From Pelagibacterium limicola (lineage in GTDB: Bacteria; Pseudomonadota; Alphaproteobacteria; Rhizobiales; Devosiaceae): DNA of 64,000 nt. This document shows positions 10,528 to 18,024 of this stretch, piece after piece (position 1 is the stretch's first letter; every line of letters begins with the position of its first letter). The translations under genes were made by a program, and so were the position numbers. The stretch is taken from positions 272,589 to 336,588 of the forward strand of contig NZ_JADQDB010000005.1 in NCBI RefSeq assembly GCF_015694405.1, in the 5' to 3' direction. The notes beneath the pieces were generated by a model that did no database searches, was not told the DNA's origin, and was given only the letters and a program-made list of their open reading frames with translations.

Positions 10528-12444
10528 TCAGCGGCCACCGGGTTCCAATTCAAGGTCCGAACGCTCCTCCGCGTAGGACCCGCGCCTGATCTGCCCGATG
10601 CCGGACAGCCCTCTCCGCACCGAAAGCGGCGAGATTTCGAGCGCGACACTCCCCACCGGGCGCCTTTGCCTGGGGGTGAACACCACGCGCGTGAGGTCGA
10701 CGGCCGGCTGGTACTGTTTCTCCACGCCGGGATGATGCTCGAAAGCCACATCGAGCAAGCCGCTATCGAAGGTGATGCGTACCCCTGCATCAACTTCGCC
10801 AACGATGACGCTATCGCCTTCGAGCCGGGTATTCATGGGCGTTACCAGGACGGACTGGAAAAGGCTGTCCTCGGCATGGAAGCGATAGGTATCGTCAAGC
10901 AACACACGTCCGCCGGAATGGGACCGATCCAATGTCAGGCTGCGCCGAAGCGAGTCCAGCCCGGCGGCTTGCGGATAGGCCGCTGCCATTTCGAGCTCCA
11001 GCCGGTCTGCATCCACGCCGTGATGGTGGCTGATGACCTGGGCCGCGTGTGCCCGGCCCTCGACCTGCTCGAAGCCGTTGACCAGCGGCACGGAGTGGCC
11101 GCGCGATGACGCCATGAGGTTCTGATAGCGCTCAGGCCCGAAATAGGCCTTCGAGTAGCGGCCGCGGCCGGGATCGGTGAGCACGACCTTGCCGCCGGAT
11201 ACGACCATGAACGAACCGACATCGTTCTGGTTGTGCATTTCGTCGTTATGCCCCCCTTTGACGGCGAGCCGCAGCGCTGCCGGATCGGTGGGATCCAGGC
11301 GGCTGATCATCCAGGCCATCTCCTCATACCAGTCGTGGGGGCCGAGGCGGGCCGGTTCGGCCTCCGGGGGCAGCGGCCAGGCAAATTGGCGCAGGGGCCA
11401 GGCGAACTGGTTGAAGTGGGAAAGCACGTAGTCGTTCTTCATGCCCAGCCCCAGAAGACCGGGCAGCTCGAGACGGCGCGCCAGATAGGTGAGCAGGCCG
11501 GGATGGAACACGGGATTGCTGTCGCTGTCAGAAAAGCTCACCCACACGCCGGGGCCCAGCATGGTGCGTAACGGGAACTGAGCGATGTCGCGCAGGGCCG
11601 GCCCGGCGAGCAGGTCGATGGTGCCACCGGACCGCAGATCCAGCAGGTGGGCCAGCACCACGTAATTGCCGAAACCGTACGTCCAGTAGTCGGGCCCTTC
11701 GGACGATCCGCCCTGGGAATCGAATGTATCGAGATAGTCGGCCAGGCTGTGCAAGCCGCGGGTCACGATGCGCGCCAGCCTGTCTGTATCCGCCTCCAGA
11801 TAGAGCGCGGCGCCGACCACGCCGGCCACGCACACCGCCGTCCAGTTGTTGACCTGCTTGTGTGGCGTCGTGCGCAGCCACCAGTGATCGTCCCGATCGA
11901 GAAACGGCGCGACGACGCGGCGGTCGACCTCGGCCCGCAGGCGGGCCCGAAGGTTGGGGGAGAGGCGCTCCCCGACGAGATAATCGAGCTCGGCCATGTC
12001 GAGCGCGGACATGGCAGCCGCCAGGTCGAGCGTGGGGTGATCGGGATGGTCGAGGCCGCGGGCATGGGCGGGCCAGGACCAGTTCGTTTCCTCCAGCCGC
12101 GCCCAGGCAATCTCCTCGAGGGCCGGCACAAAGCGCCCTTCGCCTTCGAGCCACTCGGCCAGCGTCAGGCCATAGAGCATGGTGCGGCGGCGGCGCTGGG
12201 CGTCCTCGTAGCCCTCGCGGCGACCTGTCTTGCGGAACTCGTCATAGAGCCGGGCCGGAAGGGCGGGCATGGGAGCGTCCCGGTCGGCCTCGGCCCGGAC
12301 CAACAGATCGGCCATGGCCTCAGCGCCGAGTTCGGCAGAGAGTCGAACGCATTCGGGCGTACCGCTGCGCGGAAACGGCGCGAAGGCCTCGGCCTTCTTC
12401 AAGACCGAGGCAACCTGCCCAGAGCTCCATTGCCGCAAATCCAC
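10528..12444 (-). CDS. Heparinase II/III family protein (cytoplasmic lyase)
   Basis: 638 residues from the GTG at 12444, chosen because GGGAGG lies seven bases upstream; an in-frame GTG at 12483 has no such site. The N-terminal half is an alpha/alpha-toroid (HWWLRTTPHKQVNNWTAVCV at about residue 180). The C-terminal half is a beta-sandwich with GGHNDEMHNQNDVGSFMV, which matches the conserved His/Asn region of heparinase II/III lyases. These enzymes cleave uronic-acid-containing chains by beta-elimination. No signal peptide is present, so the cleavage would occur inside the cell on imported oligomers. First structural gene of the operon. The polymer (alginate, glycosaminoglycan or other) cannot be told from this. 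Confidence 0.88.
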   Translation of the reverse strand: MDLRQWSSGQVASVLKKAEAFAPFPRSGTPECVRLSAELGAEAMADLLVRAEADRDAPMPALPARLYDEFRKTGRREGYEDAQRRRRTMLYGLTLAEWLEGEGRFVPALEEIAWARLEETNWSWPAHARGLDHPDHPTLDLAAAMSALDMAELDYLVGERLSPNLRARLRAEVDRRVVAPFLDRDDHWWLRTTPHKQVNNWTAVCVAGVVGAALYLEADTDRLARIVTRGLHSLADYLDTFDSQGGSSEGPDYWTYGFGNYVVLAHLLDLRSGGTIDLLAGPALRDIAQFPLRTMLGPGVWVSFSDSDSNPVFHPGLLTYLARRLELPGLLGLGMKNDYVLSHFNQFAWPLRQFAWPLPPEAEPARLGPHDWYEEMAWMISRLDPTDPAALRLAVKGGHNDEMHNQNDVGSFMVVSGGKVVLTDPGRGRYSKAYFGPERYQNLMASSRGHSVPLVNGFEQVEGRAHAAQVISHHHGVDADRLELEMAAAYPQAAGLDSLRRSLTLDRSHSGGRVLLDDTYRFHAEDSLFQSVLVTPMNTRLEGDSVIVGEVDAGVRITFDSGLLDVAFEHHPGVEKQYQPAVDLTRVVFTPRQRRPVGSVALEISPLSVRRGLSGIGQIRRGSYAEERSDLELEPGGR

Positions 12445-12501
12445 CTGCTCGCCTCCCGCGGAGAGCCCGGAGCACCCGGGCACCCTGCAACGGTATGCAC
12501 A

Positions 12502-12515
12502 AAATTGCGCAATTT
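12502..12515. promoter_or_regulatory. Palindromic operator candidate for the LacI-family regulator
   Basis: A perfect 14-base palindrome, AAATTGCGCAATTT, 58 bases upstream of the lyase start. The central CpG inside a symmetric site is the normal shape of LacI-family operators. A related site lies in front of the regulator gene itself. Confidence 0.55.
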
Positions 12516-12534
12516 CAAGTTTTTTGCGTTATTC

Positions 12535-12566
12535 ATGCAAATTTTGCAAATTTTCGAAATTTGCAT
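12535..12566. promoter_or_regulatory. Second palindromic operator cluster upstream of the saccharide operon
   Basis: ATGCAAATTT (12535–12544) is followed directly by TGCAAATTT (12545–12553), then TCG, then AAATTTGCA (12557–12565). The last two form a perfect 9+3+9 inverted repeat, and the first copy makes a direct repeat of the left arm. The whole gap 12445–12652 between the lyase and the LacI gene is AT-rich compared with its surroundings and should hold the operon promoter. Confidence 0.5.
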
Positions 12567-12652
12567 TGGCTCTGGAACCGGATAGCTCGCTTGCTCGGGC
12601 GGGGTTGGCGACTCTTTTCAACAACCCCGCCCGAAATAATTGCGCCCGGGCC

Positions 12653-13660
12653 TCAGGAAATGGTGCGAACCGTTTCGCCCTCGACGAGGGAGACACCAAT
12701 CTCAAGTTGCTGAACGGCGCGCTCGCCGTTCAATTGATCGGCCAGCAGGCGCACGACCCCCCGGCCGATCGCTTCCCGATCGACGCGGACAGTGCTGAGG
12801 CGCGGATTGGCCATGCCCGCAATCGGCAGGTCGTCGAATCCCATGATGGAAAACCCCCTGGGCATCGGAGAATCCTGTCCCAAGAGCGTTTCGACCATCT
12901 CCACCGCAGCACTGTCGTTCCAGCAGAAGATCGCCGTCACATCGTGCTTGTGGGCGAGCAATGCAGCCAGAAGAACCTGGCTCGAGTGTTCGTTGGAAAT
13001 CACCACGCTTCCCGTGACGCCCGGATTGGCGGCAATCGCAGCCTCGAAGCCTCGCCGGCGTTGCAGAATGGTGGGGCGAAGGCGGTAGGTATAATGGAGG
13101 ATCTTGCGGTGCCCCGCCGCGATCAGGCGCTGGGTCGCCTGGAACGCGCCGTGGAAGTTGGCCGGTGCGACGGAGCTGACCCGCATTTGCGGATCGACAC
13201 CATTGGCCAGCACCATCGCGATGCCGGCGTCCTGGGTCCACTGAACGATCTCGTCGTCCGGATCGATGCCGGCCAGAATAAGGCCGTTGGCGCCGGTCTT
13301 GGAGACCTGCCGACGGAGGAAGTCCAGCGTAACGGTCTCCTCGTTGACCAGGCGCACGTCGAGCGCCATGCCCGCAGTCTGGGCCTGGGAGCGCATGCCC
13401 TCCACGATACCGTGATAAAAACTGGCGAGATTACCTATCGCGCTGTTGAGAGGCACCAGCGCCAAGGCCCTTTTGTCGAGATTTTCACCTGCAACAGGGT
13501 GCTTGGATTTGTAGCCCAGCTGACGCGCCACCCGCAGCACCTCGCCCCGGACACCTTCGCTGATCCCGATCTCATTGGCCAAGGCCCGCGACACCGTGCT
13601 AACGGAAACGCCCAGTCGCTCGGCGATATCGGCCTGGCTCGCGCGTTTTCTGGGCGCCAT
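12653..13660 (-). CDS. LacI-family transcriptional regulator of the saccharide operon
   Basis: 335 residues from the ATG at 13660 (GAGGGACAGGAC upstream). The N-terminal helix-turn-helix reads QADIAERLGVSVSTVSRAL followed by the hinge-region Arg/Leu pattern, and a periplasmic-binding-protein-like effector domain fills residues 60–335 (IMGFDDLPIAGMANPRLSTV is typical of the C-terminal lobe). It lies upstream of the lyase operon on the same strand, 208 bases away. The palindromes at 12502, 12545 and 13681 suit dimer binding with autoregulation. Most such proteins are repressors released by a sugar; that the ligand here is the imported oligomer or its product is inference. Confidence 0.92.
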   Translation of the reverse strand: MAPRKRASQADIAERLGVSVSTVSRALANEIGISEGVRGEVLRVARQLGYKSKHPVAGENLDKRALALVPLNSAIGNLASFYHGIVEGMRSQAQTAGMALDVRLVNEETVTLDFLRRQVSKTGANGLILAGIDPDDEIVQWTQDAGIAMVLANGVDPQMRVSSVAPANFHGAFQATQRLIAAGHRKILHYTYRLRPTILQRRRGFEAAIAANPGVTGSVVISNEHSSQVLLAALLAHKHDVTAIFCWNDSAAVEMVETLLGQDSPMPRGFSIMGFDDLPIAGMANPRLSTVRVDREAIGRGVVRLLADQLNGERAVQQLEIGVSLVEGETVRTIS

Positions 13661-13680
13661 GTCCTGTCCCTCACTCCCGT

Positions 13681-13697
13681 AACGCAATATTTGCGTT
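13681..13697. promoter_or_regulatory. Palindromic autoregulatory operator candidate before the LacI gene
   Basis: AACGCAA, TAT, TTGCGTT form a perfect 7+3+7 inverted repeat 20 bases upstream of the LacI start codon. It shares the TTGCG/CGCAA core with the palindrome at 12502, which suggests that the regulator binds both its own promoter and the operon promoter. Confidence 0.5.
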
Positions 13698-13978
13698 TCT
13701 TGAGCAAAGCAACCCCTCACTGTTGATTGTCACTGACAAAGCGCCGCGCCCATGGCGGCCCACCCGGGGACCGCAAATTTCGAAGACGTCGCCCCGCGAT
13801 GAGGGTTTGACCGACAGCTTTGGGGGAAAAATGGCACACCGAAGCAATACAGAGGGGCGCTGCAAATACCGGGACGTTTCTAGCGCGACCCATTGATGGT
13901 ACGGCATCTTTGCGCTCAAAATCGACAGTTCTGTTACGAACCCTTTGCCGCGAAAATGGGGAGATCCTCTTGACGACG

Positions 13979-14425
13979 TTAGGCGTTCCGGAACTCCGGC
14001 AAGAGATCCGTCATGGCGCGGCCACTTCCGTCCATTGCCATAGGGAAACTGGCATGTTCGTGGACAATTTTCCAGGACCCGGCGATACGCTTTAGCACGA
14101 TGGTTCGCCGACTCCAGGAGTCGACCGTTGTGCCATCGGTCTTCACGCCAGTCATGCGCGACAGCCCGAAGGCCACTGCAAGATCGCCGTTGATCATGAA
14201 CTGCGGGTCCGCCATGTGAACGGTGACGGCGTCGCGCCAAGTTGCAAACCAGGTATTTATCGCCTCGATGTCGCGTGCTTCTTCGCGTCGATACGCAAGG
14301 GGCGGCTGCAGATCGAAAATCACCACATCTGCGTCCATGGCATCGACTGTAGCGCGGGCGTCCCCCTTGGCAATTGCGTCTTCCTGGGCCCGGATAACGG
14401 ATAGAACTTCCTTTTCAGACATCAT
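13979..14425 (-). CDS. SnoaL/NTF2-like family protein
   Basis: 148 residues. A helical start (EVLSVIRAQEDAIAKGDARATVDAM) leads into a curved beta-sheet (GDLAVAFGLSRMTG, DSWSRRTIVLKRIAGSWKIVHEHASFPM), the pattern of the NTF2/SnoaL cone fold in YybH- and SgcJ-like proteins. GAAGGAGCAACG precedes a double ATG. Such proteins are small cytoplasmic enzymes or binding proteins with diverse roles, so no reaction is assigned. It stands alone: about 260 bases separate it from the LacI gene, and these hold no feature I can identify. The 338 bases upstream hold only three GGTACC motifs and no gene I can support. Confidence 0.75.
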   Translation of the reverse strand: MMSEKEVLSVIRAQEDAIAKGDARATVDAMDADVVIFDLQPPLAYRREEARDIEAINTWFATWRDAVTVHMADPQFMINGDLAVAFGLSRMTGVKTDGTTVDSWSRRTIVLKRIAGSWKIVHEHASFPMAMDGSGRAMTDLLPEFRNA

Positions 14426-14766
14426 CGTTGCTCCTTCATTTCTTGAACGACGAAGCCCGGGCGATCAATCCGACGTGGACACGCCACTCTTGGTTGCTGA
14501 TCTGGCAGGTCCTAGCTCCTGTTGCATGGTCGTATCCAGGGGATGAGCCGCTCATCTGCCGGACACAAGCGTCATCGGCTACGTCATCGTGTGCGGCCCG
14601 GGCTAAGCGCAGGTGATGCCGTGGGCACCAGAGCCCGTGCCCTTAGATACACATAAGCCACCAATACGGGTACCTATAGCCCAATGGAAAAGCCTCCAGG
14701 TACCGCACCCTTCAACCAGTGCCGGTACCGTTGGTGTTGTCATTAGGACAGTCAAAGAGGTCGATG

Positions 14767-14907
14767 ATGAGCTTAGCGGATAGTTGGAAGGTTTGCGAAG
14801 CGGCGCTTCTGCGGCATCAAGTGAACGACATTGAGCACATCATCTGCAAATCGCATATTCGGACGGGGATCGTCGCGGTGGGGCAGAAGAAGGATGAAGC
14901 GGCATGA
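14767..14907 (+). CDS. Small hypothetical protein upstream of a small membrane protein
   Basis: 46 residues. AAAGAGG ends six bases before the chosen ATG, and another ATG lies three bases earlier. Its TGA overlaps the ATG of the next small gene as ATGA, which is the main reason to believe it is translated. The product contains DSWKVCEAALLRHQ and has two cysteines, with no membrane segment. I do not recognise the family. Confidence 0.4.
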   Translation: MSLADSWKVCEAALLRHQVNDIEHIICKSHIRTGIVAVGQKKDEAA

Positions 14908-15146
14908 GATTGTTCACAGCAGGGGTCACACTCAGCCTGGCGCTTGTTCTCGCGGGGTTCCTTTACGATGTCTACTTCGCGGGAATCCCTTACCAGGATC
15001 CCACCCCAGAACTGCAATCTCGTTGGGCTTTTCATAAAGGCGTGTCGAAAACAATGATGCTCGCAGGCGCCATCGGCTTTGCCTTGGTGGCTTTGGCTGC
15101 TCTTATGGTCGGCCTCCGGCGTCGGCGGACAAGGGCCGACCCGTGA
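14904..15146 (+). CDS. Small two-helix membrane protein, unknown function
   Basis: 80 residues. Hydrophobic segments at about 4–22 (FTAGVTLSLALVLAGFLYD) and 51–70 (MLAGAIGFALVALAALMVG) flank an outside loop with GIPYQDPTPELQSRWAFH, and the chain ends in a basic RRRRTR tail. The topology is thus two helices with the loop outside. Start overlaps the upstream small gene (ATGA). The protein looks real from composition and topology, but I know no function for it. After it, about 200 bases to 15352 hold no gene I trust. Confidence 0.55.
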   Translation: MRLFTAGVTLSLALVLAGFLYDVYFAGIPYQDPTPELQSRWAFHKGVSKTMMLAGAIGFALVALAALMVGLRRRRTRADP

Positions 15147-15352
15147 ATGACGAAAGCGCCCCCGGCTCATGCGAAGGTGCCCCGCAAATCGCTCTACAAG
15201 TGTCGGCAATTGGCCCGAGGGGGCGGGCCGAGCTATGCGGGCACGTTGGCTCGACGTTTTGGTCTTCTAGCGTACGTAAATCTTTGTTCTGGAACCATTT
15301 TCCCCGGAATACCGTTGCCGTCCGGACTTAATTGCACAGACCGGAGGATCCA

Positions 15353-15835
15353 ATGGCCGAAAAAAATCTCAAGTCACTTTTCGAAGACACCTTGCGCGAC
15401 ATCTATTATGCCGAGCGCCAGATTCTCAAAGCTCTTCCCAAAATGGCCAAAGCGGCAAACTCGGAGGAACTGGCCCAAGGTTTCGAGCGTCATCGGCAGG
15501 AAACCGAAACCCATGTCGAACGGCTCGAGCAGATTTTTGAGATGCTCGACAAGCGTCCCCGCGGCAAGACCTGCGACGCCATTCTCGGCATTATCGAAGA
15601 AGGCAAGGAGGTGATGGAGGAATACAAGGACACCGTTGCGCTTGATGCCGGACTAACGGCTGCGGCACAGGCCGTCGAGCACTATGAAATCGCGCGCTAT
15701 GGCACCTTGAAATCGTGGGCTCAGCGGCTCGGGATGAAGGACGCGGTTCGCCTGCTTGACCAGACGCTCAACGAAGAAAAGGCGACCGATGAAAAACTGA
15801 CCGCACTCGCCGAGGCCGATGCCAAGGCGGCATGA
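15353..15835 (+). CDS. DUF892 (YciE/YciF-like) ferritin-like protein
   Basis: 160 residues from the ATG at 15353 with GGAGG five bases upstream. Four long helices with LFEDTLRDIYYAERQILKAL, FERHRQETETHVERLEQIF, EHYEIARYGTLKSWAQRLG and LLDQTLNEEKATDEKL place Glu, Asp and His residues at the spacing of the DUF892 di-metal bundle. Members are often stress-induced and their exact job is not settled. It lies in the loose accessory stretch near tRNA-Arg. The end overlaps a small downstream frame by 17 bases. Confidence 0.88.
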   Translation: MAEKNLKSLFEDTLRDIYYAERQILKALPKMAKAANSEELAQGFERHRQETETHVERLEQIFEMLDKRPRGKTCDAILGIIEEGKEVMEEYKDTVALDAGLTAAAQAVEHYEIARYGTLKSWAQRLGMKDAVRLLDQTLNEEKATDEKLTALAEADAKAA

Positions 15836-16025
15836 CACTGTGCCGCTGTATGACGGCATCGGCCCGGACGACGCCATCGATTTGCGCGCTATCCTCGAAG
15901 GCAGGCAACTGGAACCTTCCTTGGCGCAGAGGCTTGCAGCAAAGGGCTGGATCGATCCCAGCCCGCATGGCCATCTCCTCACGCTTGCGGGTCGTTGCGT
16001 GATCGATAGTTCAACCCTGCGCTGA
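15819..16025 (+). CDS. Small hypothetical protein overlapping the DUF892 gene
   Basis: 68 residues beginning in the last codons of the DUF892 gene; a GTG at 15840 is an alternative start. The chain (YDGIGPDDAIDLRAILEGRQ, LAAKGWIDPSPHGHLLTLAGRCVID) has the helix–helix–beta-hairpin look of a compact winged-helix unit (my impression). It is followed at once by a good terminator, which supports it as the last gene of a two-gene unit. No family recognised. Confidence 0.5.
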   Translation: MPRRHDTVPLYDGIGPDDAIDLRAILEGRQLEPSLAQRLAAKGWIDPSPHGHLLTLAGRCVIDSSTLR

Positions 16026-16033
16026 ACGTTTCG

Positions 16034-16072
16034 GAGCCTGTTCCAGAAATAGGAACAGGCTCTGCACTTTTT
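16034..16072 (+). terminator. Rho-independent terminator
   Basis: GAGCCTGTTCC (16034–16044) pairs perfectly with GGAACAGGCTC (16052–16062) around a seven-base loop, and a T5 run follows at 16068–16072. It closes the DUF892 unit. Confidence 0.85.
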
Positions 16073-16156
16073 AGGGCAAGTGGGCCTAATAGTCCCCGAC
16101 GTGCTTTGGGAATTATGACGTCTTCGCTCGGCGCTGCGATTTGCTGAAGAGAATAA

Positions 16157-16342
16157 GGGCTTTGCCGAGCGGTTCATCATCCTGAGACGTTTTATGGCCG
16201 TACCCAGGTTAGTCTGGAAATCGAACGCATCCGGCAAATCACCAAGGATGCCAAGGCCAACATCAAGCGTCTTCACCACGCCAACGTGCATGGCATAATC
16301 GATCTGAACGATGACGACTCCGCCAGCGCATTCAGGGTGTAA
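16157..16342 (+). pseudogene. Possible coding remnant, no start codon
   Basis: A frame open from 16157 to a TAA at 16340 encodes a charged helical tail (VSLEIERIRQITKDAKANIK, then HGIIDLNDDDSASAF) without any usable start. An overlapping frame just upstream (about 16110–16200) reads a similar-looking helical stretch with FAEENKGFAERFI, so a frameshifted old gene is possible. I do not recognise the family and the call rests only on protein-like composition. Confidence 0.25.
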
Positions 16343-16374
16343 GGCTCGAAGGCGGGACACCTCTGCAACGAGAT

Positions 16375-16451
16375 TGGCGCGCCCGAAAGGATTCGAACCT
16401 CTGACCCCCAGATTCGTAGTCTGGTGCTCTATCCAGCTGAGCTACGGGCGC
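16375..16451 (-). tRNA. tRNA-Arg (anticodon ACG)
   Basis: 77 bases with CCA encoded. The acceptor GCGCCCG pairs with CGGGCGC, the D arm is GCTC/GAGC, the anticodon stem CCAGA/TCTGG encloses loop CTACGAA, and the T loop is TTCGAAT. Anticodon bases ACG lie at 16415–16417 (as CGT on the plus strand). In bacteria A34 of this tRNA is normally changed to inosine by TadA. Confidence 0.97.
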
Positions 16452-16573
16452 GCAGTGCCGGTTTTGGGGGCTGGCCCCGACGGCAGGCGCAACGCTTATA
16501 CCGGGTTGGCAGGCAATGCAAGCCTTGAGGAAAGGGAAATTTGATTGCTGACGCGCGCTCCAAAGGACGTGGG

Positions 16574-17998
16574 TCAGACAAGGCTTGCGAGGGGAAAATC
16601 GAGGGCGAAGCGCGTGTCCTTGGGGGTATCGAGGAGGGTGAGCCGGCCTCCGTTCGCCTCGGTCAATTCGCGGGCGATGGCGAGCCCCAGCCCCGTGCCG
16701 CCGGCCCGCGCCGAACCCTCGAAAGCCACGAAAAGGTTGTCGCGCGCGCGGGGCGGCAGGCCGGGGCCGTTGTCGGCGATCACGATCCGCACCTGATCGC
16801 CCTCTCGCCCCGCGGTGAGGACCACTGCAGGGTCGGGGGTTTTTTCCCCCATCACCTCGAGAGCCTCGCGGGCATTCTTGAAGAGGTTCACCAGCACGCG
16901 CGAGACGTGATCGGGATCGAGTTTGAGATCGAGGGTTTCGGGCACCTGGTTGTCGAACCTGATCGTGGGATGCCCATGAAGCCCGGCTGCCTGGGCCGCT
17001 TCGTTGCCAAGCGCATGAAGGGAAAACCTGCGCGGGCGTGGCGGGGTGACCTGCTGGCGTCCATAATCGAGCACCGTCTGGGCAAAGCCGATAGCCTTGT
17101 CGAGCGTGGTCACTAGCCTGGGCGCGAGCCGCTGCACCTTGGGATCGTCGAGGGTTGCCACCTGATCGGAGAGCAATTGTGCAGAGGTCAGCATGTTGCG
17201 AAGGTCGTGATTGATCTTGGCGACTGCCAGCCCGAGATCGGCAAGGTGGCGGCGATGACGGAGCATCGAGAACAGCTCGGCCTGCGTTTCGGACAACGCG
17301 TTCTCGAGCACCCCGATTTCGTCGTCGCGATCGGGATCGGGCGTGATGATCAGCGTGCCGTTTTCGGGATTCCGGCGGAAGGCGAGAACGTTGCCGGTCA
17401 GCCGCTTGATGGGCGCAATCAGGAGCCGCTCGGCAAAGATATAGAGTACGGCCGCGGTCACCGCTGCAATAATGAAGCCGAGCGCCAGAATGTTGACCGA
17501 ATAGGTGAGCATGTCCGCCCGCAAGGGGCCTTCGGGCATCACCACCTCGACGACGATGTCCCCCGCTCCGGGCGGCACGCCGACGATCCGCAATACCCGC
17601 CGACCACCGAAGAGCAGAGTTTCCACCCCTTCCACGACGAGGCGCAGGGGGTTGCGGTCCCGCATGTCGGCGAGATGGGTCTCGGTGGGCATGGTCACCG
17701 CTTCGAGCGCAATCAGGTCGGTCTGCCCGGCGCGCCGGTAGACGATGGCCAAAGCGCCCGCAGATTGCAGCAGGGGATCGGTGATCTCCACCGGCAGGTC
17801 CGTGACGTCGGGCACTGCGTCGAATACACGCACCGCCACCCCGCCGACACGCAGGCGGTCGTCGAGCCAGCTCGCACGGTAATTGGCGAGCGAGGGGAAG
17901 AAGACCGCGACCTCGACCAGGAGGATGACAAAGGCAATGACCGAGATGAGCTTGAAGGACAAGCTTCTCACTCTCACCGTTTTGTCCCCAAGCGCCAT
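16574..17998 (-). CDS. Sensor histidine kinase, orphan
   Basis: 474 residues. A first membrane helix (about 17–37) and a second (about 173–196, LALGFIIAAVTAAVLYIFAE) flank a periplasmic sensor domain of about 135 residues. A HAMP-like linker follows, then an H-box KINHDLRNMLTS with the phosphoacceptor His, an N-box LVNLFKNAREALE, G1 IADNGPGLP and G2 GGTGLGLAI. The N-box and HDLRN form resemble kinases of the HPK4/HisKA type. No response regulator gene is next to it; it follows the flavoprotein gene by 26 bases on the same strand, so the two probably share an mRNA. The signal is unknown. Confidence 0.9.
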   Translation of the reverse strand: MALGDKTVRVRSLSFKLISVIAFVILLVEVAVFFPSLANYRASWLDDRLRVGGVAVRVFDAVPDVTDLPVEITDPLLQSAGALAIVYRRAGQTDLIALEAVTMPTETHLADMRDRNPLRLVVEGVETLLFGGRRVLRIVGVPPGAGDIVVEVVMPEGPLRADMLTYSVNILALGFIIAAVTAAVLYIFAERLLIAPIKRLTGNVLAFRRNPENGTLIITPDPDRDDEIGVLENALSETQAELFSMLRHRRHLADLGLAVAKINHDLRNMLTSAQLLSDQVATLDDPKVQRLAPRLVTTLDKAIGFAQTVLDYGRQQVTPPRPRRFSLHALGNEAAQAAGLHGHPTIRFDNQVPETLDLKLDPDHVSRVLVNLFKNAREALEVMGEKTPDPAVVLTAGREGDQVRIVIADNGPGLPPRARDNLFVAFEGSARAGGTGLGLAIARELTEANGGRLTLLDTPKDTRFALDFPLASLV

Positions 17999-18024
17999 GG
18001 CGGGAGTCTACAGGCGCATTTTCG

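Noticed and set aside
15143-15331. Two overlapping short frames after the small membrane protein
   Set aside because: No ribosome site, and compositions look random.
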